Source of the DNA: Modicisalibacter sp049808615
GTDB lineage: Bacteria > Pseudomonadota > Gammaproteobacteria > Pseudomonadales > Halomonadaceae
Direction: 5' to 3'
Assembly: GCF_049808615.1 (NCBI RefSeq)
Contig: NZ_JBNCAN010000022.1
Coordinates: forward strand, 20,295-84,294
DNA length: 64,000 bases
Shown here: positions 8,377 through 18,926 of the stretch, in pieces
Position numbering within the stretch: position 1 is the stretch's first letter
How the letters are laid out: each line of letters begins with the position of its first letter
The notes under the pieces: model-generated
The model's input: only the letters and a program-made list of their open reading frames with translations
What the model was told of the DNA's origin: nothing
Database searches by the model: none
Made by a program: the position numbers and the translations under genes

Positions 8377-8892
8377 TCATTCATCGGCGAGCGTCCTGGC
8401 ATAACATAGCTCCCAGAGTGACTGTCCGTTCAGAAAGAACTTTTGCGGCGTTTCCGATTGGCAGACAAACCCCATGGCTCGATAGAAGCCAATGGCCTGC
8501 GCATTATCCGCCAGCACCCAGAGTCGCACTGTCTTGAATCCTTGCGCTATCAGATATTCTCGAGCCTGGCACCATAGCTGACGCCTCGCGCCCTTGGACC
8601 AGCAGGCTGGTTTGACATAGAGGGACCAGATTTCGCCCTCATCATCTTTCGCTCCTTCATCGCGGCATGGGCCGAAAGCAATCCAACCCACAATTTCATC
8701 TTCAATCCGGGCAACCAGTAGCTGAGGAGTTCCGCCAATGATTGCCTTACGCCATACCGAAGCCTTCTCCTCAATCGAGAGAGTGTCAAGATAGTCGGTG
8801 GAGACGATGGATCGATAAGCCGCGCGCCAAGCTTCTATATGAATATCAGCAATCGCTCGGGCATCCTCGATGGTCGCAGGTTCAATCTGCAT
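8377..8892 (-). CDS. GNAT-family N-acetyltransferase
   Basis: A 171-residue protein with a GNAT fold. The start IEPATIEDARAIADIHIEAW is the usual alpha1 region. The acetyl-CoA-binding area is seen at IWSLYVKPACWSKGARRQLW (about 90-109), where the canonical Q/RxxGxG/A loop is SKGARR. The C-terminal DNAQAIGFYRAMGFV (about 132-146) is characteristic. Members acetylate amines on small molecules or proteins, and the substrate is not predictable. Note that the usual G-x-G pattern is reduced to a single Gly-Ala in the phosphate-binding loop. Confidence 0.88.
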   Translation of the reverse strand: MQIEPATIEDARAIADIHIEAWRAAYRSIVSTDYLDTLSIEEKASVWRKAIIGGTPQLLVARIEDEIVGWIAFGPCRDEGAKDDEGEIWSLYVKPACWSKGARRQLWCQAREYLIAQGFKTVRLWVLADNAQAIGFYRAMGFVCQSETPQKFFLNGQSLWELCYARTLADE

Positions 8893-9008
8893 GGAGTTTG
8901 CTTCGCCAAGTCAAAGAGATAGTTAAAAGTAATCTCGACGCAGACAAGCGCGCCGTCCAGCGTTAGGCTACTAGGATCATTCACGCCAGTATCTTAAAGG
9001 ACGTCATC

Positions 9009-9215
9009 ATGAACGAGGAAACCTTCAACCTCAGCATCCGCAAGTTTCTAAAGAAAGTCGGTATAGGCTCTCAGCGCGAGATCGAGCAGGCGGTGGGCAA
9101 GGCCATCGAGGAAGGACGCTTGAAGGGTAACGAGAGCTTGCCCGCCCGCATGACGCTGGAAGTCGGCGATCTCAACCTCAAGATCGATTTCGAAGGGAGC
9201 GTCGAACTCGAGTAA
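9009..9215 (+). CDS. Small conserved protein, DUF6494-like
   Basis: A 68-residue protein with the opening MNEETFNLSIRKFLKKVGI followed by SQREIEQAVGKAIEEGRL and a beta-rich end (MTLEVGDLNLKIDFEGSVEL). It looks like the short DUF6494 family found in proteobacteria, for which I know no function. There is no signal peptide or membrane helix. AAGGA sits well upstream of the ATG. It stands alone and may end at the hairpin at 9252-9284. Confidence 0.75.
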   Translation: MNEETFNLSIRKFLKKVGIGSQREIEQAVGKAIEEGRLKGNESLPARMTLEVGDLNLKIDFEGSVELE

Positions 9216-9251
9216 TCGAAACGCGGTAAGCTAACGTCGTCTCCATGTCCA

Positions 9252-9284
9252 CGCCATGGCAAGCTCCTGTCATGGCGCTCTTTT
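9252..9284 (+). terminator. Possible terminator before the ABC exporter
   Basis: Seven-base arms CGCCATG and CATGGCG enclose a 12-base loop and are followed by CTCTTTT. The long loop makes this weaker than the other terminators in the window. Confidence 0.4.
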
Positions 9285-9311
9285 CGTTTCATCACGCCGC
9301 TACAGGTTGCC

Positions 9312-11204
<1,893 letters not shown>

Positions 11205-11261
11205 CTATCCGTGATAAGGCGCCACGGGTTGGTCGCCCTCTGCACAGGACAAGGACACTGC

Positions 11262-12188
11262 ATGTCATCGGTCATTTCCGTCTCGCATCTTTCCAAGACC
11301 TACGCTTCGGGTTTCAAGGCCCTCAAGCAGATCGATCTGGAGATTCATCGTGGCGAGATATTCGCCCTGCTCGGCCCCAACGGCGCCGGCAAGACGACCC
11401 TGATCAGCATCATCTGCGGGCTGGTCAATCCAAGCGAAGGCACGGTACTGGCCAATGGCCACGATATCGTCAAGGAGTATCGCATGGCCCGCTCCCAGAT
11501 CGGTCTGGTACCCCAGGAGCTGACCACGGACGCCTTCGAGACGGTATGGAACACGGTGAGTTTCAGCCGCGGTCTGTTCGGCAAGGCGGAGAGCCCCGAG
11601 CATATCGAAAAGGTGCTCAAGGATCTGGCGCTGTGGGAAAAACGCGACGACAAGCTGATTACCCTCTCCGGCGGCATGAAACGCCGGGTACTGATCGCCA
11701 AGGCGCTCTCTCATGAGCCGCAGATCCTGTTTCTCGATGAACCTACCGCCGGTGTGGATGTGGAACTGCGCCGGGACATGTGGGAGGTGGTGCGTGGGCT
11801 TCGCGCCAATGGCGTGACCATCATTCTGACCACCCATTACATCGAGGAAGCCGAAGAGATGGCGGATCGCATCGGCGTGATCAGCAATGGCGAGATCATT
11901 CTGGTGGAAGAGAAGACTGCTCTCATGCAGAAGCTCGGCCGCAAGCAACTGACGCTGCAATTACAGGAACCGCTCGAGACCATTCCGGGCAACCTGAACG
12001 GCCACGATCTGGAACTTGCTGCGGACGGTCATGAACTGGTCTACACCTACGACTCTCAGCAAGATCGTACCGGCATTCCCGGCCTGCTCGGTGAACTCAA
12101 TGCGGCGGGCATCCACTTCAAGGACCTGCATACCAATCAAAGCACGCTGGAAGAAATCTTCGTCAGTCTGGTGAGGGAGCGTCAATGA
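11262..12188 (+). CDS. yadG: ABC-2 exporter ATPase, YadG-like
   Basis: A 308-residue ATP-binding subunit. Walker A is GPNGAGKTT (about 37), the signature LSGGMKRRVLIAKAL (about 135) and Walker B ILFLDEPTAGVD (about 158). The C-terminal 80 residues form the extra region typical of YadG and DrrA proteins. Its stop overlaps the permease start in ATGA, so the two are translationally coupled. The start at 11262 follows AAGGACACTGC; the frame is open to 11211. YadGH of E. coli has no firmly assigned substrate, so only export across the inner membrane can be stated. Confidence 0.88.
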   Translation: MSSVISVSHLSKTYASGFKALKQIDLEIHRGEIFALLGPNGAGKTTLISIICGLVNPSEGTVLANGHDIVKEYRMARSQIGLVPQELTTDAFETVWNTVSFSRGLFGKAESPEHIEKVLKDLALWEKRDDKLITLSGGMKRRVLIAKALSHEPQILFLDEPTAGVDVELRRDMWEVVRGLRANGVTIILTTHYIEEAEEMADRIGVISNGEIILVEEKTALMQKLGRKQLTLQLQEPLETIPGNLNGHDLELAADGHELVYTYDSQQDRTGIPGLLGELNAAGIHFKDLHTNQSTLEEIFVSLVRERQ

Positions 12189-12946
12189 ACATTCAAGCCG
12201 TGCGATCCATCTATCGTTTCGAGATGGCCCGGGCCCGACGCACCCTGCTGCAAAGCGTGGTGTCGCCGGTGATTTCCACCTCGCTCTATTTCGTGGTCTT
12301 CGGTGCCGCCATCGGCTCGCGCATCACCGAGGTCGAGGGGGTCAGCTATGGCGCCTTCATCGTGCCCGGGCTGATCATGCTGATGCTGCTGACCCAGAGT
12401 GTGTCCAACGCCTCGTTTTCGATCTTTTTTCCCAAGTTCTCGGGAACGATCTATGAGCTGCTGTCGGCACCGGTCTCCTACTTCGAAATCGTGCTTGGCT
12501 ATGTCGGAGCCGCTGCCACCAAGACCATCGTGCTGGGTTTGATCATTCTGGCCACGGCCAGCCTGTTTGTGCCGCTGCGCATCGAGCATCCCTTCTGGAT
12601 GCTGCTGTTCCTGGTGCTCACGGCGCTAACCTTCAGCCTGCTCGGATTCATCATCGGTATCTGGGCGGATACCTTCGAGAAACTGCAACTCGTGCCGCTA
12701 TTGATCATCACCCCGCTGACCTTTTTGGGTGGCAGTTTCTATTCAGTCAACATGCTGCCGCCGATCTGGCAGACCATCACCCTGTTCAACCCGGTAGTCT
12801 ATCTGGTCAGCGGCTTTCGCTGGAGCTTCTACGGCATCAGCGACGTCAGTCTGGGCGCGAGCGTGGCCATGATCGTGCTGTTCCTGGGCCTGTGCCTCGG
12901 CGTGGTGGCCTGGATATTCAAGACCGGGTATCGGATCAAGCCTTAG
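12185..12946 (+). CDS. yadH: ABC-2 exporter permease, YadH-like
   Basis: A 253-residue integral membrane protein with about six helices and the ABC-2 family pattern near the C-terminus (LTFLGGSFYSVNMLPPIWQT, then FNPVVYLVSGFRW). It pairs with the ATPase whose stop codon it overlaps by four bases. Its 3' end overlaps the convergent histidine kinase gene by 11 bases, so the two stop codons are interleaved. No transport substrate is indicated. Confidence 0.9.
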   Translation: MNIQAVRSIYRFEMARARRTLLQSVVSPVISTSLYFVVFGAAIGSRITEVEGVSYGAFIVPGLIMLMLLTQSVSNASFSIFFPKFSGTIYELLSAPVSYFEIVLGYVGAAATKTIVLGLIILATASLFVPLRIEHPFWMLLFLVLTALTFSLLGFIIGIWADTFEKLQLVPLLIITPLTFLGGSFYSVNMLPPIWQTITLFNPVVYLVSGFRWSFYGISDVSLGASVAMIVLFLGLCLGVVAWIFKTGYRIKP

Positions 12947-14264
12947 AAACTGGAATAGATAATGGCATGATCAGCCTGATCACCAGCCCACCCGAGGTGC
13001 TATTGGCTGCCTCGGCGCTCCCTCCATGAGCCGCGAGAATATCCTTGGCGATGGCGAGCCCTAGCCCCCAGCCTTTGCCGCCCCGGGCCTGATCCGAGCG
13101 GAAGAAGGGCTCGAACAGCTTGTTCAGGTCCTCATCCGGCACACCGGGGCCTTCGTCGCGAATCTCACAAAGCAGCCGTTGTTCTTCCAGGGTCACCTTG
13201 ATATGGATCTCTGACCCTGAGGGTGAGTGATCCATGGCGTTTTGCAACACGTTATCCAGGGCGCGATGGATCAGATCGGCGTCACCGAGAATCGTCGCCT
13301 CGTCTGCATGCTCCTTTACGCTCAACTGGCAATCTACGCCACGCTGGGCGGCGTAATCCTTCGCGCCATCCAATACCTTCTCCAGCACGCCGACAAAACG
13401 CAGCGATTGCCGCTCGATTGTTCCGCCCTTCTCGCTCACCCTATACAGCGTGAGAAGCTGGGCGGTCATTGCCTCCAATCGTTCGTTCTGGCGCAGGATG
13501 GTCGCCATCAACTCCGGTTCCTGTCCGCCGTCCACGGCCAGCTCGATGGCCACGCGTTGGCGCGCCAGGGGTGTGCGCAAATCGTGGGAAACATCACGCA
13601 GGAGCTGATGCTGGCGGGTCAGCAGCGTGTCCAGGCGCGCCGTCATGGCGTTGAAAGCGCTTGCCAGAGCACCGATCTCGTCACGCCGATCGACGACGGA
13701 GGCGCTCACCCGCAGCGAGGTATCGCCCTCGGCAATGGCGCGAGCGGTGGTTTCCACCTGGCGCAGCGGCCGGCTGATGTGACGAGCAATCCACCAGCAG
13801 GCGAAGGTAATCAAGCCAAACGTCAGGCCCAATTCAAGCGAACGAAACCAGCGAGGATCGAGCCAGCCCTGGCCACGCCCACCGCGCGGCCAGGCCAATA
13901 ACTGATATCCTTGGGGCGCGGCGATCACCGCCGGGCGCTGAGGATAGCCCTCTCGACGACTGCGTGGGCGACTCCTCGGACCGATGCCTTCAGTTTCGTC
14001 TCCTTCCAGCAGAATCAGCTGCAGTTGCAAACGCTGACCTTCCCGGTGGAGAAACCGCCGAGCCGCACGACGCTGGTTCGAGGTTTCCAATTCGACTGCT
14101 TGCTGGGCAAGACGCACGAGGTCTTCGCGCTGTTCGAGCTGGACACGCTCCCTTCGAGCCAACTCGTGCAGCGCCATGTTGCTGGCAAACACGGCGACGA
14201 TCATGGCGATCCAGATCAGCAGGAAGATACGCCAGAACAGCGGCCAACTCAGACGACGCTTCAT
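12936..14264 (-). CDS. cpxA: Sensor histidine kinase, CpxA-like
   Basis: A 442-residue inner-membrane kinase: helix at about 9-29, periplasmic sensor of about 115 residues, second helix near 148-166, HAMP, then HisKA and ATPase domains. The phosphoacceptor His lies in RDVSHDLRTPLARQR (about 225), the N-box is RALDNVLQNAMDHS, and the G-boxes are DEGPGVPDED and GWGLGLAIAKDI. The Cpx assignment rests mainly on context: it overlaps a CpxR-like regulator by four bases and lies divergent from a Spy/CpxP protein with a CpxR box between. It would sense envelope stress. The periplasmic domain is Arg- and Gly-rich near RSRPRSRREGYPQR, which is unusual. Confidence 0.82.
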   Translation of the reverse strand: MKRRLSWPLFWRIFLLIWIAMIVAVFASNMALHELARRERVQLEQREDLVRLAQQAVELETSNQRRAARRFLHREGQRLQLQLILLEGDETEGIGPRSRPRSRREGYPQRPAVIAAPQGYQLLAWPRGGRGQGWLDPRWFRSLELGLTFGLITFACWWIARHISRPLRQVETTARAIAEGDTSLRVSASVVDRRDEIGALASAFNAMTARLDTLLTRQHQLLRDVSHDLRTPLARQRVAIELAVDGGQEPELMATILRQNERLEAMTAQLLTLYRVSEKGGTIERQSLRFVGVLEKVLDGAKDYAAQRGVDCQLSVKEHADEATILGDADLIHRALDNVLQNAMDHSPSGSEIHIKVTLEEQRLLCEIRDEGPGVPDEDLNKLFEPFFRSDQARGGKGWGLGLAIAKDILAAHGGSAEAANSTSGGLVIRLIMPLSIPVSKA

Positions 14265-14947
14265 GCCGGGCTCCGGTAGCTGTAGCCCAGGCCACGCACC
14301 GTCTCGATACGGGATTCTTCCCCACCGTCCAGCTTGCGCCGCAGGTTGCTGACGTGCATGTCCAGGGTGCGATCATGCGGCGTCAATCGCCGGCCCAGGG
14401 CCCACTGCATCAGATCGGTCTTGCGCACCACCGACCCGATCCGGCTCAGCAGCACCTGGAGAATCTCATATTCAGTGGCGGTCAGGTCCAGCGGCTGCCC
14501 GTTCTGGAATACCCGACGCTGATCCGGTTCAACACGCAGATCGCCAATGGTCTGGGCGCCATCGATATCGGTTTCCCGATCCCAGGCAACGCGTCGCAAG
14601 ATGGCCTGAATGCGCGCAACCAGCTCCCGCGGATTGCAGGGCTTGGGAATATAGTCGTCGGCGCCGACCTCGAAACCGACAATGCGATCGGTTTCCTCGC
14701 CACGCGCAGTGAGCAGGATCACCGGCAGGCGCGTTCTGACGCGCAGGCGGCGCAGTACTTCCAGACCGTTGATATCCGGCAGCATGATATCCAGCACCAC
14801 CAGATCGACGAAGTCATCCTGGGCAATTGCCAGTCCCTCGAGACCATTGGCTGCCTCTCGCACGTCCAGTCCTTGCCCGCTCAGATAGCGCGCCAGCAGA
14901 CTACGTAGTTCGTCGTCGTCCTCGATGAGTAAGATGCGGCTCTGCAC
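14261..14947 (-). CDS. cpxR: Response regulator, CpxR-like (OmpR family)
   Basis: A 228-residue regulator. The receiver domain has the acidic pair at EDDD, the phosphoacceptor Asp in LVVLDIMLPDINGLE (about 52), Thr in LLTARG and Lys in DYIPKPCNPREL; the PKPCNPREL wording is typical of CpxR. The C-terminal winged helix ends RGLGYSYRSP. Transcribed first in an operon with the kinase. It probably activates the divergent Spy/CpxP gene through the GTAAA pair at 15025-15040. Confidence 0.85.
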   Translation of the reverse strand: MQSRILLIEDDDELRSLLARYLSGQGLDVREAANGLEGLAIAQDDFVDLVVLDIMLPDINGLEVLRRLRVRTRLPVILLTARGEETDRIVGFEVGADDYIPKPCNPRELVARIQAILRRVAWDRETDIDGAQTIGDLRVEPDQRRVFQNGQPLDLTATEYEILQVLLSRIGSVVRKTDLMQWALGRRLTPHDRTLDMHVSNLRRKLDGGEESRIETVRGLGYSYRSPA

Positions 14948-15024
14948 TCGTTGTTCTCCGCTTGAGGCTCGTCTCGATTGTTCTGCCTAGATTGTATCCT
15001 GCTGCATCAGTGCCATTCTCCGCC

Positions 15025-15040
15025 TTTACTCAATCTTTAC
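15025..15040 (-). promoter_or_regulatory. CpxR box between cpxR and the Spy/CpxP gene
   Basis: On the minus strand the sequence reads GTAAA, six bases, GTAAA. The published CpxR box is GTAAA-N5-GTAAA, so both half-sites are exact and the spacer is one base longer. It lies about 93 bases upstream of the periplasmic protein start and 78 bases from cpxR, fitting shared control and autoregulation. Confidence 0.6.
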
Positions 15041-15132
15041 ATCGTCCTGACGGCACCTGACATCCCGAGCGGTACGCTGTAACCAATCCAGAGCGATCGC
15101 CCTGGCCCACAGTGAACCACGAGGAGAGCATC

Positions 15133-15720
15133 ATGAAATTTCCAACTTCAAGCAAGTTGATCCTGCCCCTGGCCATTGCCGCCACACTAAGCGCTAGCCC
15201 GCTGGCGTTGGCCTGGTCCGGCGGCGGCTACAACGGTGGTGGCGACGGTTACGGCAAGCAATCCCAGCGCAACTGCCAGCACGGCAAGCAGTCCGGCATG
15301 ATGCGCGGCTCCCAAGGCAAGATGAGCCAGCACCGCTTCGAGCACATGGCCATGCGCCTTGGCCTAAGCGAAGACCAGCGCGATGCGATGCGCGATATCT
15401 TTGACGAAAAGCGCGAGGAGCGCCGTGACCAGCGCCAGCAGAAACAAGACCAGGACCGTCCACAGCTGTTCAGCGGCGACCCGACCAGCAGTGACTACCA
15501 GGCGAGGGTCGAAGAGGCTGCGGACAGGGCTGCCGAAATGGCCCGCCAGCGGGTTCAGTCCCGTGCGGATACATACAGCGCCCTCTATGAGGTGCTAGAT
15601 GAAGAACAGCGTGACATCTGGGCCAAGATGCAATCCGAGCGTCAGGAAATGAAAGCCGAGCGCCGGGAGATGAAGGCCGAGCGCATGGAGCAGCGCAGGG
15701 ATGGGGATCGCCGTAACTGA
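15133..15720 (+). CDS. Periplasmic Spy/CpxP-family stress protein
   Basis: A 195-residue exported protein. Residues 1-27 form a signal peptide ending in SPLALA. A Gly/Asn-rich linker follows, then the helical Spy/CpxP region with GLSEDQRDAMRDIFDEKREE (about 80-99), the place of the family's LTxxQ repeat, and a second copy-like ALYEVLDEEQRDIWAKM near 157. The tail is a highly charged Glu/Arg/Lys helix. Such proteins act as ATP-independent chaperones and, in CpxP, as inhibitors of the CpxA sensor. ATG 15133 has a GAGGAG ribosome site. The divergent cpxRA pair and the CpxR box support a feedback role. Confidence 0.85.
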   Translation: MKFPTSSKLILPLAIAATLSASPLALAWSGGGYNGGGDGYGKQSQRNCQHGKQSGMMRGSQGKMSQHRFEHMAMRLGLSEDQRDAMRDIFDEKREERRDQRQQKQDQDRPQLFSGDPTSSDYQARVEEAADRAAEMARQRVQSRADTYSALYEVLDEEQRDIWAKMQSERQEMKAERREMKAERMEQRRDGDRRN

Positions 15721-15821
15721 TCCTGAACCGGCCGGGGGCGAATTCGTGTCGGTCCCCGGCCACCGTCTCGACTCATCGCAACGAGACAGAGGGTCATGAA
15801 ACCTATCAAGTGGGTATTCGT

Positions 15822-17120
15822 CTAGTACATCCGTGTGCTTGCCATGACGCTCTGCGCTTCCCGTCGCCGCTGGGCGCGCCCCAGCACAAAGCCGGTACCG
15901 GCCCAGGTCAGGGCAATCCCGGCGCCGATGAACATGGCAAGCCCCGGCAGTTCGGCAAGCAGATCCAGCGCGCGCTTGAGCCAACCGCTGATGGCGTCGC
16001 CGCCACGATAGATAACGGTGTCGATGAAGTTCTTGGCTTTGAATTTCTGCTGCGGCGACACCACCGTGTAGAGCATTTCCCGCCCCGGCCGCACCAGGGC
16101 GTACTCGCCGAACCGGCGTGCCACCATGATCACCACGAATACGGCGAAGGTAGGCGCCAGAGCCAACCATATGAAACCGCCGGCAATCACCAGCGGCACC
16201 GCCACCAGCAGCACGCCGATGCCCAGGCGTTGGGCAATACGGCCGGTAAGAAAGGCTTGCGTGAAAATCGCCAGGGCCTGTACTGCCATATCGATCAGAC
16301 CGAATACCTGGGTCTGCTGGACGGGGTCAGGGAAGCGCTGCGCCACCAGTTCGGCCTGCTCGAAATAGAGAAAGGTGCTGACGCTGGCCAACAGGACCAC
16401 GAACAGGGCAATACCCATCAAGAAAGGGGTGCGCGCCACTTCCACGGCGCCATCGAAGGGGTTGCCCCCCAGGCTGACATGGCGCTCCTCCTCTGCGGGC
16501 CGTTCATCCTGGGCCAGCGGGTGTCTGTCACGCCAGCGGTAGAGCCACATGGCGGCACCGACACTGCCCGCCAGCAACAGGGCCGCCAACGTCAGCAGAC
16601 CGCTATGCTGTAGAGGCGCGACCAGCAAGATCCCGGCGCTGGGCCCCACCAGACCACCAAGGCTTGCGCCCCCTGCCATCATGCCAAACAGGCGCTTGGC
16701 CTGTGCCGTGGAAAAGACATCCGCGAGCACGCTCCATGCCAGGGAAATCGCCACCAGATTGAACACGGATAGCCAGATATAGAAGGCGCGCGCCAGCCAG
16801 GGATTGTCCGGCTGCCCCAGAAACAACGCCGCGAACAGCAGCAGGTTGAGGATAAAGAAGCCGTAGGCGTAGGGCAGGATACGTCGTCGGGCCACCCGGG
16901 ATGCCAGCCAGCCAAAAAGCGGCAGTACCAATAGCGTGGACACGAAGGTGCCGGTGAACAGCCATTGCAGGTTATCCACGCCACCCGCCACGCCCATGGT
17001 TTCGCGTACCGGCCGGAGCATGAAATAGCCGGTGAACAATAGAAAGAACAGGGTCAGGCCGGCCAACACCGGCGGGGTTTCTCCTGGGCGTAAATTGAAC
17101 AGGCGCGTCAAGAAGCCCAT
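15822..17120 (-). CDS. MFS-type transporter, function unknown
   Basis: A 432-residue integral membrane protein with about twelve helices in two halves and a charged central loop (about 195-220, RWRDRHPLAQDERPAEEERH). The opening RPGETPPVLAGLTLFFLLFT and YFMLRPVRETMGVAGG resemble a bacterial family related both to MFS and to ATP/ADP translocase-like carriers. It starts four bases after the stop of the aldo/keto reductase, and the ribosome site AGGTGA lies in that stop region, so the two are one operon. The substrate is unknown. Confidence 0.8.
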   Translation of the reverse strand: MGFLTRLFNLRPGETPPVLAGLTLFFLLFTGYFMLRPVRETMGVAGGVDNLQWLFTGTFVSTLLVLPLFGWLASRVARRRILPYAYGFFILNLLLFAALFLGQPDNPWLARAFYIWLSVFNLVAISLAWSVLADVFSTAQAKRLFGMMAGGASLGGLVGPSAGILLVAPLQHSGLLTLAALLLAGSVGAAMWLYRWRDRHPLAQDERPAEEERHVSLGGNPFDGAVEVARTPFLMGIALFVVLLASVSTFLYFEQAELVAQRFPDPVQQTQVFGLIDMAVQALAIFTQAFLTGRIAQRLGIGVLLVAVPLVIAGGFIWLALAPTFAVFVVIMVARRFGEYALVRPGREMLYTVVSPQQKFKAKNFIDTVIYRGGDAISGWLKRALDLLAELPGLAMFIGAGIALTWAGTGFVLGRAQRRREAQSVMASTRMY

Positions 17121-17124
17121 TCAC

Positions 17125-18072
17125 CTAGAGTTCCATGGCGATCAACTCGCGTTGCTGCGCCTCACTCAACAAGGGGCCATAACCGGCCCGGAGATTGTCC
17201 CGCTGATGGGTAGGCTTGCTGGTAGCCGGAATCACCGCAGTCACCGCCGGATGGCTGATGGCAAATTTGAGAAACAGCTGTGCCCAGCTCTGCGCGCCGA
17301 CCTCCCCGGCCCAGCCGGGTAGGGGCTTACCCTCCACCTTCGAGAAAAGATCGCCGTCATCGAAAGCGCGGTTGATCAGGACCGCCACCCCCTTGTCCCG
17401 AGCCAAAGGAAGCACTTCCTGAGCGGCCTGGGGGGAACTGATGGAATAGTTGATCTGGATGAAGTCCAGCGGTTCCTGGCGCAGAATACGCGCCATCTCA
17501 TCCAACCCATACGGCGTGTAATGGGTTATGCCCACGTAGCGCGTCTTGCCCTTTTCCTTGAGTTCATGGGCGTAGGCAAGCTGCGTTTGCCAGTCCCGCA
17601 GGTTATGGACCTGCAACAGTTCAACGCGATCGGTGCGCAGGGCTTCCAGGGAGCCCCGCCATTGTCGCTCCGCCGCCTCGCGGCTGTCTGCGGCGATCTT
17701 GGTCGCCAGGAAACACTGATCGCGCCAACCGCCTTCCTCAAGCAAGGCGCCAAGTATCCGATCCGCACCGGCGTAGTTCGGTGACGTATCGAACACCGTT
17801 GCGCCACTGGCGAAGAAGATCGTCATGACTTCGCGAAGACGCTGGTATTTGTCCGAGCCGATGTCCGCCACGAAACTGCCGGAGGTGCCTGCGCCGATAA
17901 CCGGGAGCTGTTCGCCGGTGCCGGGAATCGCGCGAGTACGCAGCGTTTCCGAGGGAGGCAATGCATCAGCATCGTTCTGGCCATCGGAAGCGAGCGTCGA
18001 AAAAGACGTGCCGAATGCCAGACCGGCGCCCATCCAGAGAGAGGTAGCGAGAAAATCGCGACGTGATTGCAT
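17125..18072 (-). CDS. Aldo/keto reductase with Tat signal
   Basis: A 315-residue NAD(P)H-dependent reductase predicted to be exported folded by the Tat system: the N-terminus is MQSRRDFLATSLWMGAGLAF, with the twin-arginine motif SRRDFLA. The aldo/keto reductase barrel shows VFDTSPNYAGADRILG (catalytic Asp and Tyr), the Lys in FLATKIA, the His in LLQVHNLRDW, and a C-terminal VIPATSKPTHQRDNL cofactor site. Export of an AKR is less usual than cytoplasmic location, and would raise the question of where its nicotinamide cofactor is loaded. Substrate unknown. Operonic with the downstream transporter. Confidence 0.88.
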   Translation of the reverse strand: MQSRRDFLATSLWMGAGLAFGTSFSTLASDGQNDADALPPSETLRTRAIPGTGEQLPVIGAGTSGSFVADIGSDKYQRLREVMTIFFASGATVFDTSPNYAGADRILGALLEEGGWRDQCFLATKIAADSREAAERQWRGSLEALRTDRVELLQVHNLRDWQTQLAYAHELKEKGKTRYVGITHYTPYGLDEMARILRQEPLDFIQINYSISSPQAAQEVLPLARDKGVAVLINRAFDDGDLFSKVEGKPLPGWAGEVGAQSWAQLFLKFAISHPAVTAVIPATSKPTHQRDNLRAGYGPLLSEAQQRELIAMEL

Positions 18073-18216
18073 GACGTTCTACTTTCCTGCTGTCGGCAAA
18101 GATAATACTAGTTCTAGCCCATGCACTTTGTTGTTTCTACCATCGTCTCGAACTCGCATTGACCACGACAGTAGCCAGTAATGCTGTCTTGCAGCCTTCT
18201 TTATTCTTCGTCTTTC

Positions 18217-18777
18217 CTAACTCAGCAGCTCATTGAACTGCTTGAGCCACTGCGGATGCGCCGGCCAGGCCGGTGCGCTCACCAATTTGCCGCAGGTAAT
18301 GGCTTGATCCACGTCGATATCGGCAAAATCGCCGCCGGCCAAGGTGACGTCTGGGGCGCAGGCGGGATAGGCGGACACTCTCAGGCCTTCAAGCGAGACC
18401 GCCGCTGCCAGCAATTGGGCGCCGTGACAGATTACCGCCAGCGGCTTGTCGTACTCCATGAAGTGACGCACCAACTCGAGCACTCGTTCGTTTAGACGCA
18501 GATATTCCGGGGCACGACCACCCGGCACGACCAGGGCATCATAGTCGGCAGGATCGGTTTCCGCGAAGGTCGCGTTAAGGGTGAAGTGGTGTCCGGGCTT
18601 CTCGGTATAGGTCTGATCGCCCTCGAAGTCGTGAATGGCAGTCTTGACGCTATCCCCCTCACGTTTCTCGGGACAGATAGCATGCACCTCGTGCCCCATG
18701 GCCTGTAGCGCCTGGAACGGCACCATGATCTCGTAATCCTCGACGAATTCACCGGCGATCAACAGTATCTTGGCCAT
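18217..18777 (-). CDS. DJ-1/PfpI-family protein
   Basis: A 186-residue class I glutamine amidotransferase-like protein of the DJ-1/PfpI superfamily. The start AKILLIAGEFVEDYEIMVPF gives the conserved Glu, and the nucleophile elbow is AVICHGAQLLAAA (Cys about 118, followed by His). The middle PADYDALVVPGGRAPEYLR is typical. Relatives are glyoxalases or deglycases, proteases or chaperones (Hsp31-like), so the reaction is uncertain. AAGGAG lies seven bases before the ATG. It is monocistronic, with no related neighbour. Confidence 0.88.
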   Translation of the reverse strand: MAKILLIAGEFVEDYEIMVPFQALQAMGHEVHAICPEKREGDSVKTAIHDFEGDQTYTEKPGHHFTLNATFAETDPADYDALVVPGGRAPEYLRLNERVLELVRHFMEYDKPLAVICHGAQLLAAAVSLEGLRVSAYPACAPDVTLAGGDFADIDVDQAITCGKLVSAPAWPAHPQWLKQFNELLS

Positions 18778-18926
18778 GGGCTATCTCCTTTTTCACGACA
18801 ACGGACAATTGACGATGATGTGTTTATCCATCCTAGTGGGCCAAAGCCCCTTGTGCACGGGAACGTTTACCACAATCGATGCGTCCTAGCGGGATGGCAA
18901 CGAATAATGTAGTTGAGGAGAAGTTA

